From Pasteurella testudinis DSM 23072 (GTDB lineage: Bacteria > Pseudomonadota > Gammaproteobacteria > Enterobacterales > Pasteurellaceae), in NCBI RefSeq assembly GCF_900176075.1, contig NZ_FWWV01000003.1, forward strand, positions 1 through 64,000: a DNA stretch of 64,000 nucleotides. Reading direction: 5' to 3'. Made by a program: the position numbers and the translations under genes. Below are positions 9,905 through 18,926 of the stretch, piece after piece. The notes beneath the pieces are model-generated. The model saw only the letters and a list, made by a program, of their open reading frames with translations. It was not told the DNA's origin and searched no databases. Position 1 is the stretch's first letter, and each line of letters opens with the position of its first letter.

Positions 9905-11110
9905 TCAGCGAATATGGTGGCGAAATAACGCACCGTTATACAATTGCTGTTTGATTGCAGACGACGCAATCGTCGGATCGTTCCAACTGAATTTGGAAGT
10001 AATAATCTCCACCTGTTGCTCATCCGACAGTAACGCATCTTGTAATTTCAATGCCAAACGCTGCAAAAACAGGTCTTTAACCGACAACAATCGAGTATTG
10101 ATCATGATTTTTTCCGACGCAAAAATATTGGTCAAATACATCAACAAATAAGACACATTGTCTGCCAAATGGTGAATGATCTTAATTGCCGCCGGATTTT
10201 CAAGTTGTGCCTGATCGCATAAAAATTGAATTTTGTTTTCATCGTTGGGCAAATCATTCGGCAACAGCAAATCAACCAGTTGGTAGATCGCTTTATTGCT
10301 CACTTGATTATACAAATAGTGACGTTCCAGCTCCGGCACGTCTTGTGCGATTTTATCACTCAATTCGCTCAGTTTCGGCAAGGTGACGTTGTCAATGTTC
10401 ATGCGCTTTTGTTTTTCGTTCTTGATCATCTTGCCTTCGCTTAACACGCTGATATTAATCGCATCGTCAAACTGCAGGAAAATCACATTATCACTGTTAA
10501 TCGCATTGCCCAAATGGCTTTCGGCAAAGGTCCACATCGCAAAATGCTCTGCAACGATAATCGGAAATTTGAAATCGGCCTGTAGGATCTCCTGCAATTC
10601 AGGGTTCAATTCTTCCGCTCCCAGATAAACCCGTTTTTCAAACTTATCAATCCGCCCCAAAATACACAAGGAACAAGCCAAAATATGGTTGGTGATCTCA
10701 TGGTGTTGCGCCAGAAAATCACTGATGACCCGACTGATAAACGCCTCCAGCGCCACCGTTTTGTCCAGTGTATAAAGCTGTTGTTGCACCTGTTTACCGT
10801 TAAGCTCGCACAAACTGATGTCCAAACTCTTTTCGCTCAGCGTAACCGCCAAATAGTGCCAATAAAACGGCGACAGGCAAATGCCGACAGCCGGCCGGCC
10901 GCGCACGATGGTGTTTTGCACCGCTCTTTCGATCACAAAATGCGAGTTGATCAGCTCTCTGGTCAGATTGGTGATACTCGCCGGCGCAAATCCTGAAATT
11001 TTAGACAGATCAATCCGTGAGATGAGTTCAAATTGTTCAATCAAGCGATAAACTGCGCCCAAGTGCTGTAGATTTACGCGGTTTGAACCGTCATGTTTTA
11101 TTTTTGGCAT
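9905..11110 (-). CDS. mlc: Mlc-like ROK-family transcriptional repressor
   Basis: A 401-residue ROK-family regulator. Its N-terminal winged helix (residues about 12-75: LGAVYRLIEQFELISRIDLS, then SGFAPASITNLTRELI and the RGRPAVG turn) closely follows E. coli Mlc, the glucose-responsive repressor of ptsG, pts and mal genes. The C-terminal half is recognisable as a sugar-kinase fold without kinase function. Unusually, the zinc-binding GHxxx...CxCGxxGCxE segment that holds Mlc/NagC together is absent: the corresponding region (about residues 225-270) has no cysteine. The neighbouring bioD matches E. coli mlc-ynfK synteny. Inducer sensing by this protein may therefore differ from Mlc. Confidence 0.8.
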   Translation of the reverse strand: MPKIKHDGSNRVNLQHLGAVYRLIEQFELISRIDLSKISGFAPASITNLTRELINSHFVIERAVQNTIVRGRPAVGICLSPFYWHYLAVTLSEKSLDISLCELNGKQVQQQLYTLDKTVALEAFISRVISDFLAQHHEITNHILACSLCILGRIDKFEKRVYLGAEELNPELQEILQADFKFPIIVAEHFAMWTFAESHLGNAINSDNVIFLQFDDAINISVLSEGKMIKNEKQKRMNIDNVTLPKLSELSDKIAQDVPELERHYLYNQVSNKAIYQLVDLLLPNDLPNDENKIQFLCDQAQLENPAAIKIIHHLADNVSYLLMYLTNIFASEKIMINTRLLSVKDLFLQRLALKLQDALLSDEQQVEIITSKFSWNDPTIASSAIKQQLYNGALFRHHIR

Positions 11111-11370
11111 AATTTCTTCTTCTTTTTACAAATTTATTGTCAAATAACCGTTTAGCGATAGGCTTCTTTATACGCATTTATTTATTTAATTACAATAAGA
11201 TAATCTAAATTATGCTAATCAGCTCACGATTCTGAAATAATTTCATGCAAAATAAATATTATCTAACCCATCGGGCTCAAGATCGCTTATTTCTGCTCAA
11301 ATCGTTGTATTTTAGGCAGGAATCAGTAAACTAGAGCGCACTTTTTATATTTGTTTAATTTGAGGAAAAA

Positions 11371-12774
11371 ATGGCTAAAATCTCATCAATTAACGATGTT
11401 TTGCAAGGCAAAATCGCCGTTGGCGAAACGATCACCGTGCGTGGCTGGATCAGAACCCGCCGTGATTCCAAAGCCGGCTTCTCTTTTTTGGCGGTGTATG
11501 ACGGTTCTTGCTTCGATCCGATTCAAGCGGTGGTCGGCAACGGGGTTGCGAATTATCAAGATGAAGTGCTGAATTTAACCACAGGCTGCTCGGTGATCGT
11601 CACCGGTAAAGTGGTGGCATCGCAAGGACAAGGACAAGCGGTTGAACTGCAAGCCGACGATGTGGTCATCACCGGCTGGGTAGAGGATCCGGAAACCTAT
11701 CCGATGGCGGCAAAGCGCCACAGTGTCGAATATCTGCGTGAAGTGGCGCATCTTCGCCCGCGCACCAACTTAATCGGTGCGGTTGCCCGTGTGCGCCACT
11801 GCTTGGCGCAAGCGATTCACCGTTTCTTCCATGAGCAAGGGTTTTATTGGGTTGCCACGCCGGTGATCACCGCCTCCGACACCGAAGGTGCCGGCGAAAT
11901 GTTCCGTGTTTCGACACTGGATTTGGAAAATCTACCGCGCGGCGACAACGGTTTGGTCGATTTCAAACAAGACTTTTTCGGTAAAGAAGCCTTTCTGACG
12001 GTTTCCGGTCAGTTAAACGGCGAAACCTATGCTTGCGCGTTAAGCAAAATCTATACTTTCGGACCGACTTTCCGCGCCGAAAATTCCAACACCACGCGCC
12101 ATTTGGCCGAATTCTGGATGGTCGAGCCGGAAGTGGCGTTTGCCGATTTAGCCGACAATGCCGCGCTAGCCGAAGCGATGTTGAAATATGTGTTTAAAGC
12201 GGTGTTGGAAGAGCGCGCCGATGATCTGAAATTCTTTGCAGAGCGCGTGGATAAAGATGTGATCAACCGTCTGCAAAAATTCATCGCCTCTGATTTCGCT
12301 CAAATCGACTATACCGATGCGATCGACGTGTTGCTGAAATCCGGTAAACAGTTTGAATTCCCTGTGGAATGGGGCATTGATTTATCCTCTGAACACGAAC
12401 GTTATTTGGCAGAAGAGTATTTCAACTCGCCGGTGGTGGTGAAAAACTATCCGAAAGACATCAAAGCGTTTTATATGCGCCTGAACGACGACGGCAAAAC
12501 CGTGGCTGCGATGGACGTGTTGGCTCCGGGCATCGGTGAAATCATCGGCGGTTCGCAACGGGAAGAGCGTTTAGAGGTATTGGATCAGCGCTTGGCCGAA
12601 ATGGGCTTGAATAAAGAAGATTACAGCTGGTATCGCGATTTGCGCCGCTACGGCAGCGTACCGCACGCCGGCTTCGGGTTGGGCTTCGAACGTTTGATCG
12701 TCTACGTCACCGGCGTACAAAATATCCGTGACGTAATTCCTTTCCCACGCTATCCGCGCAACGCGTCATTCTAA
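11371..12774 (+). CDS. asnS: Asparagine--tRNA ligase
   Basis: A 467-residue class IIb aminoacyl-tRNA synthetase (E. coli 466) that charges tRNA-Asn. The N-terminal OB-fold anticodon-binding domain starts at [20 protein letters not shown]. The class II catalytic core follows with motif 2 ([21 protein letters not shown]) and motif 3 ([15 protein letters not shown]) near the C-terminus. The start ATG has TTTGAGGAAAAA as ribosome-binding site. The 260-base spacer from the divergent mlc gene holds no recognised site. A strong terminator follows. Confidence 0.97.
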   Translation: MAKISSINDVLQGKIAVGETITVRGWIRTRRDSKAGFSFLAVYDGSCFDPIQAVVGNGVANYQDEVLNLTTGCSVIVTGKVVASQGQGQAVELQADDVVITGWVEDPETYPMAAKRHSVEYLREVAHLRPRTNLIGAVARVRHCLAQAIHRFFHEQGFYWVATPVITASDTEGAGEMFRVSTLDLENLPRGDNGLVDFKQDFFGKEAFLTVSGQLNGETYACALSKIYTFGPTFRAENSNTTRHLAEFWMVEPEVAFADLADNAALAEAMLKYVFKAVLEERADDLKFFAERVDKDVINRLQKFIASDFAQIDYTDAIDVLLKSGKQFEFPVEWGIDLSSEHERYLAEEYFNSPVVVKNYPKDIKAFYMRLNDDGKTVAAMDVLAPGIGEIIGGSQREERLEVLDQRLAEMGLNKEDYSWYRDLRRYGSVPHAGFGLGFERLIVYVTGVQNIRDVIPFPRYPRNASF

Positions 12775-12786
12775 TTTTTGCTTTTC

Positions 12787-12814
12787 AATCCCTGCCGCGG
12801 CAGGGATTATTTTT
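12787..12814 (+). terminator. asnS terminator
   Basis: A perfect 10-bp stem AATCCCTGCC / GGCAGGGATT with a minimal loop is followed by ATTTTT. The next gene starts only 22 bases later, so it needs readthrough or a promoter overlapping this hairpin. Confidence 0.85.
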
Positions 12815-12836
12815 ATCTACTCAAGACGAGGTGGTT

Positions 12837-13343
12837 ATGGCTGATCCGCATATTCAATCCCCCATGGATTTTTGGGACTATTTAACCGTAATACTGTATC
12901 GCAGTGGTTTTGTGCTTGCCGTGCCGTCGGTCGCCCTGCTGCCCTATCAGCCCGAATGGGCGGCAAAAGGCGTGCTGTTGGCGGCGGTGCTGTGCGCTTC
13001 TTCCTTACACATTTATCTGAAACATTTCCGCTTGCTGCTACAATTTGCGACTTGGGTGGCCGCACTTTGCTTTGTCTACGGCTCGCCGTTAATCGGGCTG
13101 GGCGCGGCGTTTTTCACGTTGGGCGGCTTATGCTTTAAAGAATATTTCTGTTTTCGGGTGATCGGCTTGAATTTGCAACCGCTCTTTTTTGCGCTGTTCT
13201 GGTTTGCGTTAGCTTTTCAGGCAACGTTCGTCAGTCAGATTTTTGCCTTGATCATCGCCTTGCTGTTAGCGGTGTTAAGTGTTAAAAAATGGCTGATGCC
13301 GCTGCATTTTGATATCGGCGATAAAACAAAATATCAGATTTAA
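12837..13343 (+). CDS. Integral membrane protein, DUF2301-like
   Basis: A 168-residue hydrophobic protein with about five to six membrane segments, covering nearly the whole length after residue 15 (for example LLLAVLSVKKWLMPL at the end). It resembles the uncharacterised DUF2301 family of gammaproteobacterial inner-membrane proteins, but that match is from memory of the pattern and not certain. I prefer the ATG at 12837 over the GTG 6 bases earlier because of the spacing to AGACGAGG. It lies 11 bases before the MOSC-domain gene, so the two are probably translated from one mRNA. The function is unknown. Confidence 0.65.
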   Translation: MADPHIQSPMDFWDYLTVILYRSGFVLAVPSVALLPYQPEWAAKGVLLAAVLCASSLHIYLKHFRLLLQFATWVAALCFVYGSPLIGLGAAFFTLGGLCFKEYFCFRVIGLNLQPLFFALFWFALAFQATFVSQIFALIIALLLAVLSVKKWLMPLHFDIGDKTKYQI

Positions 13344-13354
13344 AAGGAGACAAT

Positions 13355-14152
13355 GTGACACAAGGCAGCCTTCAACAAATTCATCTTTACCCGATCAAAT
13401 CGACCCAAGAGGTCAGCGTTGGCAAAGCGCTGGTGCAGCCTTACGGCTTGGAGTTTGACCGCACTTTTATGTTGAGCGAAGCGGACGGCACGTTTATCAG
13501 CGCGCGCAAAGACGGCGAATTGTTTGCCTTTAGCGCCCTGCCAACGGCGCAAGGGTTATGGGTACAACATGCCGACGGCAGCACGCTTGACGTGCGCTAC
13601 ACCGACTTCCGCCGGCAACACAGTTGCGAAGTCTGGGGCAACCATTTTGCTTCATTGATTGCCGATGAGGACACCAACCGCTGGTTCAGCGACAAACTGC
13701 AAAGAGCGGTGCAGCTGCGTTGGCTCGGTTTTCAATCACAACGGCGGATTAAACGTTATCCGCAACAAGCACTGTCTTTTGCCGACGGCTATCCGCTGCT
13801 GCTGACCAATTTGCAATCCTTCGCCGCTGTGCAGCAGCAATGTCCGACGGCAATCGAGATGGCGCAATTCCGTGCCAATCTGGTGATCGACCATGCGCCG
13901 GCGTTCAGTGAAAACCGGTGGAAACAAATTCAAATCGGTGAAGTGCGGTTTATCAACGCCAAACCTTGTATCCGCTGCGTGTTAACCGCCCGCAATGCGC
14001 AAACCGCCGAACTGCACGCCAAAATGGAACCGTTCCGCACCTTAAAAAAACACTTTGCCGACGACAACGGGCAGCCGGTTTTCGGCACGAATTTAGTCCC
14101 GTTGAACAGCGGCATTATCAAAGTCGGCGATCCCTTGTTGGTGTTGGAATAA
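13355..14152 (+). CDS. MOSC-domain protein (YcbX-like, without ferredoxin domain)
   Basis: A 265-residue protein. An N-terminal MOSC beta-barrel (LHQ-type IHLYPIKSTQEVSV, residues about 9-22) is followed by a MOSC domain whose conserved cysteine lies in KPCIRCVLTARN near residue 208. MOSC proteins bind a molybdenum cofactor sulfur centre; E. coli YcbX and YiiM detoxify N-hydroxylated bases such as 6-hydroxylaminopurine. YcbX is about 369 residues, with a C-terminal 2Fe-2S ferredoxin; this protein stops after the MOSC domain. The GTG start has AAAAGGAGA at good distance. It must take electrons from a separate carrier if it works like YcbX. Confidence 0.8.
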   Translation: MTQGSLQQIHLYPIKSTQEVSVGKALVQPYGLEFDRTFMLSEADGTFISARKDGELFAFSALPTAQGLWVQHADGSTLDVRYTDFRRQHSCEVWGNHFASLIADEDTNRWFSDKLQRAVQLRWLGFQSQRRIKRYPQQALSFADGYPLLLTNLQSFAAVQQQCPTAIEMAQFRANLVIDHAPAFSENRWKQIQIGEVRFINAKPCIRCVLTARNAQTAELHAKMEPFRTLKKHFADDNGQPVFGTNLVPLNSGIIKVGDPLLVLE

Positions 14153-14160
14153 ACCCATTT

Positions 14161-14195
14161 AAAGTGCGGTTTGCCAACCGCACTTGATATTTTTC
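14161..14195 (+). terminator. Uptake-signal hairpin terminator after the MOSC gene
   Basis: AAGTGCGGT (14162-14170) pairs with ACCGCACTT (14177-14185) around a 6-base loop, followed by GATATTTTTC. Confidence 0.8.
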
Positions 14196-14331
14196 TGTGC
14201 GCCTTTTCACAAAACCGACAATAAATTTTTTTCGCCTGAACTTGTCCGATCCGCTCAGCGCAAAGCCGGCTTGATATTGTGTGCTGTCAATACTTTTTAA
14301 TGAAAATTTTATACTTGATATTTCTTCTCAA

Positions 14332-14378
14332 GCACATTATCTTGTAGTTCGTTTTTAACTGAATACCATATATAGTGT
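14332..14378 (+). promoter_or_regulatory. Pair of NrdR boxes upstream of nrdA
   Basis: Box 2 (14363-14378, ATACCATATATAGTGT) matches the NrdR consensus ACACwATATATwGTGT at 14 of 16 positions. Box 1 (14332-14347, GCACATTATCTTGTAG) matches at 11 of 16. Their starts are 31 bases apart, about three helical turns, which is the standard geometry for cooperative NrdR binding. The nrdA start lies 52 bases downstream. NrdR is the nucleotide-sensing repressor of ribonucleotide reductase genes. Confidence 0.75.
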
Positions 14379-14430
14379 TCAAATAATCATCTTCAACTCC
14401 ACTCCAACATGGTTGGATATAGGTAATCAA

Positions 14431-16701
14431 ATGAATAAAGCATTGATGGTGACTAAGCGTGACGGGCGTTTGGAACCGATTGATTTAGATAAAATTCACC
14501 GCGTTATTACATGGGCTGCCGAAGGGCTGGATAATGTTTCCGTTTCCCAAGTCGAATTGCGTTCGCACATTCAATTCTATGAAGGGATCCGCACATCGGA
14601 TATTCATGAAACCATCATTAAAGCCGCCGCCGACTTAATCACCAAAGACTCGCCGGATTACCAATATTTAGCTGCCCGTTTGGCGGTGTTCCACTTGCGT
14701 AAAAAAGCCTACGGGCATTTTGATCCGCCGCGTTTATACGACCATGTGAAAAAACTGGTGCGCATGGGCAAATATGACGAAGCGTTGCTGACCGATTACA
14801 GTCGCGAAGAGTGGGACGAAATGGACGGTTTCCTCGATCACTGGCGCGATATGAACTTCTCTTATGCCGCCGTGAAACAGCTAGAAGGCAAATATTTGGT
14901 GCAAAACCGCGTCACCGGTGAGATTTACGAATCGGCGCAGTTTTTGTATCTGTTGGTTGCCGCCTGTTTATTCAGCCAATATCCGCAAGAAACCCGTCTG
15001 GATTTTGTCCGCCGTTTCTATGATGCGACTTCAACGTTTAAAATTTCATTGCCGACCCCGATCATGTCCGGCGTACGCACCCCGACCCGTCAATTCAGCT
15101 CTTGCGTGTTGATCGAGTGCGGTGACAGCTTGGATTCGATCAACGCTACCGCCGCCTCTATCGTTAAATACGTTTCGCAGCGTGCCGGAATCGGCATCAA
15201 CGCCGGTGCAATCCGAGCGCTGGGCAGCCCGATTCGCGGCGGCGAGGCGTTCCATACCGGTTGTATTCCGTTCTATAAACATTTCCAAACCGCGGTCAAA
15301 TCCTGCTCGCAAGGCGGCGTGCGCGGCGGTGCGGCAACGGTGTATTATCCATTCTGGCATTTGGAAGTGGAAAGCCTGTTGGTATTGAAAAACAACCGCG
15401 GTGTGGAAGACAACCGCGTGCGTCATATGGATTACGGCGTGCAGTTGAACAAACTGATGTATCAACGTTTAATCAAAAACGGCAATATCACCCTGTTCAG
15501 CCCTTCGGACGTGCCGGGCTTGTACGAAGCGTTTTTTGCCGATCAGGACCGTTTTGACGCGCTGTATGAAAAATACGAAGCCGACGAATCGATTCGCAAA
15601 CGTACGGTGAAAGCCAGCGAACTGTTCTCGCTGCTGATGCAGGAACGGGCGTCTACCGGTCGGATTTACATTCAAAACGTCGATCACTGCAACACGCATT
15701 CGCCGTTTGATCCGGCGGTGGCGCCGGTGCGCCAGTCCAATCTGTGCTTGGAAATTGCCTTGCCGACCAAACCGTTAGAACATTTCCATGATGAAAACGG
15801 CGAAATCGCACTCTGTACCCTTTCCGCCTTTAACTTGGGCAAAATCGACGATTTGGACGAATTGGAAGATCTGGCGGAGCTGGCGGTGCGGGCGTTAGAC
15901 GCGCTGTTGGATTATCAGGATTATCCGATCAAAGCCGCCGAAATCGGCTCAATGGGACGGCGTTCGTTGGGAATCGGCGTGATCAACTACGCCTATTATC
16001 TGGCGAAAAACGGCGTGCGCTACTCCGACGGCAGCGCCAATGACCTGACGCACCGCACTTTTGAAGCGATTCAATACTATTTGTTAAAAGCCTCGAATAA
16101 ACTGGCGCAAGAGTTGGGGCCGTGCAATTACTTCCACGAAACCACCTATGCGCAAGGCATTCTGCCGATCGATACCTATAAAAAAGATATCGACGGTTTG
16201 ACCAAAGAGCCGCTGCATTACGACTGGGAAAGCTTGCGCGAAGCGATCAAAGAGTCCGGCTTGCGCAACTCCACCCTGACCGCCCTGATGCCGTCGGAAA
16301 CCTCGTCGCAAATTTCCAATGCCACCAACGGCATCGAACCGCCGCGCGGCCATGTCAGCATCAAGGCATCGAAAGACGGAATCTTGCGCCAAGTCGTGCC
16401 GGATTATGAAAATTTAAGTGAAAATTACGAATTATTGTGGGATATTCCAAGCAACGACGGGTATTTGCAATTAGTCGGCATTATGCAGAAATTCGTGGAT
16501 CAAGCGATTTCCGCCAATACCAACTACGACCCGAAACGCTTTGGAGACGGAAAAGTGCCGATGAAACGTTTGTTGGGCGATTTGCTGACGGCATACAAAT
16601 ATGGATTAAAAACCTTGTATTATCAAAACACCCGTGACGGTGCCGACGATAATCAAGAAGATATTGACGACGGCTGCTCCGGCGGCGCGTGCAAGATTTA
16701 A
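14431..16701 (+). CDS. nrdA: Ribonucleoside-diphosphate reductase class Ia, alpha subunit
   Basis: A 756-residue large subunit that reduces NDPs to dNDPs. An ATP-cone allosteric domain (MVTKRDGRLEPIDLDKIHRV onward) opens the protein. The barrel carries the three active-site cysteines in FSSCVLIECGDS, SNLCLEIALP and ALCTLSAFNLG. The C-terminal redox pair is in CSGGACKI. The ATG at 14431 follows AGGTAAT and gives the same N-terminus as H. influenzae NrdA; an in-frame TTG 18 bases earlier is unlikely. It is followed after 32 bases by nrdB and then yfaE, an operon controlled by the NrdR boxes upstream. Confidence 0.97.
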   Translation: MNKALMVTKRDGRLEPIDLDKIHRVITWAAEGLDNVSVSQVELRSHIQFYEGIRTSDIHETIIKAAADLITKDSPDYQYLAARLAVFHLRKKAYGHFDPPRLYDHVKKLVRMGKYDEALLTDYSREEWDEMDGFLDHWRDMNFSYAAVKQLEGKYLVQNRVTGEIYESAQFLYLLVAACLFSQYPQETRLDFVRRFYDATSTFKISLPTPIMSGVRTPTRQFSSCVLIECGDSLDSINATAASIVKYVSQRAGIGINAGAIRALGSPIRGGEAFHTGCIPFYKHFQTAVKSCSQGGVRGGAATVYYPFWHLEVESLLVLKNNRGVEDNRVRHMDYGVQLNKLMYQRLIKNGNITLFSPSDVPGLYEAFFADQDRFDALYEKYEADESIRKRTVKASELFSLLMQERASTGRIYIQNVDHCNTHSPFDPAVAPVRQSNLCLEIALPTKPLEHFHDENGEIALCTLSAFNLGKIDDLDELEDLAELAVRALDALLDYQDYPIKAAEIGSMGRRSLGIGVINYAYYLAKNGVRYSDGSANDLTHRTFEAIQYYLLKASNKLAQELGPCNYFHETTYAQGILPIDTYKKDIDGLTKEPLHYDWESLREAIKESGLRNSTLTALMPSETSSQISNATNGIEPPRGHVSIKASKDGILRQVVPDYENLSENYELLWDIPSNDGYLQLVGIMQKFVDQAISANTNYDPKRFGDGKVPMKRLLGDLLTAYKYGLKTLYYQNTRDGADDNQEDIDDGCSGGACKI

Positions 16702-16733
16702 TCCGGTATAACTTTAATAATTAGAGGCTAAAA

Positions 16734-17864
16734 ATGGCATACACCACTTTCTCTCAAAACAAAAACGACCAATTGAAAGAACCGATGTTTTTCGGGCAAA
16801 ACGTCAACGTGGCGCGTTACGATCAACAAAAATACGAAACCTTTGAAAAGCTGATCGAAAAACAATTGTCCTTTTTCTGGCGGCCGGAAGAGATCGACGT
16901 GTCGCAAGACCGTATCGACTATCAGGCCCTGCCGGAGCATGAAAAACATATTTTCATCAGTAACTTGAAATATCAAACCTTACTGGACTCGATCCAAGGC
17001 CGCAGCCCGAACGTGGCGCTGCTGCCGGTGGTGTCGCTGCCGGAACTGGAAACTTGGATTGAGACTTGGACGTTTTCGGAAACCATTCACTCGCGCTCTT
17101 ATACGCATATTATCCGTAATATCGTCAACGATCCGTCGGTGGTGTTCGATGACATCGTCACCAATGAGGAAATTATCAAACGGGCAAAAGATATTTCAAT
17201 CTACTACGATGATTTTATCCGTGATACCCAGCTTTACACCTTATACGGCGCCGGCACTTACACCGTGGACGGCAAAGAGTGCGAGGTCAGCCTGCGCAGC
17301 TTGAAAAAGCAACTGTATCTGTGCCTGATGAGCGTCAATGCGTTGGAAGCGATCCGTTTTTATGTGTCGTTTGCCTGCTCTTTCGCCTTTGCCGAGCGCA
17401 ATCTGATGGAAGGTAACGCCAAAATCATCAAATTTATCGCCCGTGACGAAGCGCTGCATTTAACTGGAACCCAGCATATCCTGAATATCATGGCATCGGG
17501 ACAGGACGATCCGGAAATGGGCGAAATTATCGAAGAGTGCAAACAAGAAGCCTACGATCTGTTTGTCGCCGCGGCGGAACAAGAGAAAGAGTGGGCGGAT
17601 TACCTGTTTAAAGACGGTTCGATGATCGGTCTGAACAAAGATATTTTGTGTCAATATGTGGAATACATCACCAATATCCGTATGCAGGCGGTCGGTTTAC
17701 CGTTGCCGTTCCAAGCCCGTTCCAATCCGATTCCGTGGATCAATGCGTGGTTGGTTTCCGACAACGTACAGGTTGCGCCGCAAGAGGTGGAAGTCAGCTC
17801 CTATTTGGTCGGTCAGATCGACTCAAAAATCGATGCTGACGATTTCGGCGACTTCAACCTGTAA
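16734..17864 (+). CDS. nrdB: Ribonucleoside-diphosphate reductase class Ia, beta subunit
   Basis: A 376-residue small subunit that houses the diferric-tyrosyl radical. The radical tyrosine lies in [21 protein letters not shown]. Iron-ligand carboxylates and histidines are in TFSETIHS and [15 protein letters not shown]. The C-terminal tail ends in acidic/aromatic residues that dock into NrdA. The ribosome-binding site AGAGGCTAAAA precedes the ATG. It is the middle gene of nrdA-nrdB-yfaE. Confidence 0.97.
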   Translation: MAYTTFSQNKNDQLKEPMFFGQNVNVARYDQQKYETFEKLIEKQLSFFWRPEEIDVSQDRIDYQALPEHEKHIFISNLKYQTLLDSIQGRSPNVALLPVVSLPELETWIETWTFSETIHSRSYTHIIRNIVNDPSVVFDDIVTNEEIIKRAKDISIYYDDFIRDTQLYTLYGAGTYTVDGKECEVSLRSLKKQLYLCLMSVNALEAIRFYVSFACSFAFAERNLMEGNAKIIKFIARDEALHLTGTQHILNIMASGQDDPEMGEIIEECKQEAYDLFVAAAEQEKEWADYLFKDGSMIGLNKDILCQYVEYITNIRMQAVGLPLPFQARSNPIPWINAWLVSDNVQVAPQEVEVSSYLVGQIDSKIDADDFGDFNL

Positions 17865-17876
17865 TCCGCACACCAT

Positions 17877-17909
17877 ACCGCTCTTTTATTGAGAAACCGA
17901 AAGAGCGGT
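17877..17909 (+). terminator. Intercistronic hairpin from an inverted AAGAGCGGT pair
   Basis: ACCGCTCTT (17877-17885) pairs with AAGAGCGGT (17901-17909) in the nrdB-yfaE gap. It is built exactly like the uptake-signal terminators but from a one-base variant of the signal. The T-run is short (CTTATTT), so partial readthrough into yfaE is likely. Confidence 0.5.
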
Positions 17910-17919
17910 CTTATTTCCC

Positions 17920-18177
17920 ATGAAAATCTATAAAGTCAGCCTGCCGCAGTGCCAATGCAGCGTCGAACACGACAACCGCACTTCGCTGTTGGAAACCTTG
18001 GAAAATCACGGCATTTCGCATGAATACCAATGCCGCAGCGGCTATTGCGGATCCTGCCGAGTCAAACTGTTAACCGGTAACGTGAGTTACCGCGAAACAC
18101 CGCTGGCATTTTTACAACCCGGTGAAATTCTGCTCTGCTGCTGCACGGTGGAAAGCGATTTGGAGATTGAGTTTTAG
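17920..18177 (+). CDS. yfaE: 2Fe-2S ferredoxin YfaE (NrdB cofactor maintenance)
   Basis: An 85-residue plant-type ferredoxin. The cluster cysteines follow the C-x4-C-x2-C pattern in YQCRSGYCGSCRVKLLTG, with a fourth in the cysteine-rich LLCCCTV near the C-terminus. In E. coli YfaE supplies electrons to rebuild the diferric-tyrosyl cofactor of NrdB. Its position directly behind nrdB, 55 bases downstream, supports the same job. It could also serve as electron donor for the nearby MOSC protein that lacks its own ferredoxin, but that is speculation. Confidence 0.92.
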   Translation: MKIYKVSLPQCQCSVEHDNRTSLLETLENHGISHEYQCRSGYCGSCRVKLLTGNVSYRETPLAFLQPGEILLCCCTVESDLEIEF

Positions 18178-18193
18178 GCGGTTGTTACTGAAT

Positions 18194-18850
18194 TTAAATC
18201 ACCACCGTCTTCACCCGATAGTCCTCCAAGGTCAGTTCTAAGCGATCGCCCTCTTGCAGTGATGAAACGCCCTGTGGCGTGCCGGTTAGAACGACGTCGC
18301 CTTTTTGCAGGGTGAAAAAACGGCTGGCGTAACTGATTAATTGGACGATCGGCGTCATCATTTGCGCCGATTTGCCTTTTTGCCGCAGTTCGCCGTTTAC
18401 GCTGAGACTGAAGCGGATTTTGTCCCAATCCGGAAATTGCGCGGCAGGGATAAAATGGGAGATCGGACAGGAATTATCAAAGCCTTTGGCTTTTGCCCAC
18501 GGCCAGCCTTTTTCCTTGCACTCCTGCTGCATATCGCGCAACGTCAAATCCAAGGCAACCGCAAAACCAACAACTGCACTTTTCACCTGCCCGGGCGAAG
18601 CGTTGGACAGGGTTGAGCCGATCAATACGGCGATTTCCAGTTCATGATCCACCCTGCCCCATTTTTTCGGAATATCTAACGGTTTGTGTAACGGACAAAG
18701 TGCGGTATTCGGCTTGAGAAACAGCAACGGTTCTTGAATCACAGGGTTGTTCATTTCCTTGATGTGCCCGACATAATTGCGCCCGACGCAAACCACTTTA
18801 TTGACCGGTAGATCCAAGGTGCTGCCTTTAATATCCCGATGCTGATACAT
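18194..18850 (-). CDS. ycgM: Fumarylacetoacetate hydrolase-family protein YcgM
   Basis: A 218-residue FAH-superfamily hydrolase, close in length to E. coli YcgM (219) and human FAHD1, which hydrolyse acylpyruvates or decarboxylate oxaloacetate. The metal-binding acidic cluster is in VDHELEIAVLIG near residue 70, with the Asp in LDLTLRDMQ further on. The start MYQHRDIKGSTLDLP is followed by CVGRNYVGHIKEM, the family signature. A strong GGAGG lies 5 bases before the ATG. In E. coli ycgM sits next to ycgL and minCDE; the same neighbourhood is seen here with mltB inserted. Confidence 0.87.
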   Translation of the reverse strand: MYQHRDIKGSTLDLPVNKVVCVGRNYVGHIKEMNNPVIQEPLLFLKPNTALCPLHKPLDIPKKWGRVDHELEIAVLIGSTLSNASPGQVKSAVVGFAVALDLTLRDMQQECKEKGWPWAKAKGFDNSCPISHFIPAAQFPDWDKIRFSLSVNGELRQKGKSAQMMTPIVQLISYASRFFTLQKGDVVLTGTPQGVSSLQEGDRLELTLEDYRVKTVVI

Positions 18851-18926
18851 ACTCGCCTCCTTCCGTCGCTAACGCTCCATTTGTAACATATTCCTATTTC
18901 AAAAGATAGAATGAATTCCTGACTTT

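Noticed and set aside
11111-11370. Operator or riboswitch in the mlc-asnS spacer
   Set aside because: The stretch is AT-rich with no palindrome or conserved element that I could defend.
14413-14430. Upstream TTG start for nrdA
   Set aside because: It would add six residues absent from known NrdA proteins, and the AGGTAAT site fits the ATG at 14431.
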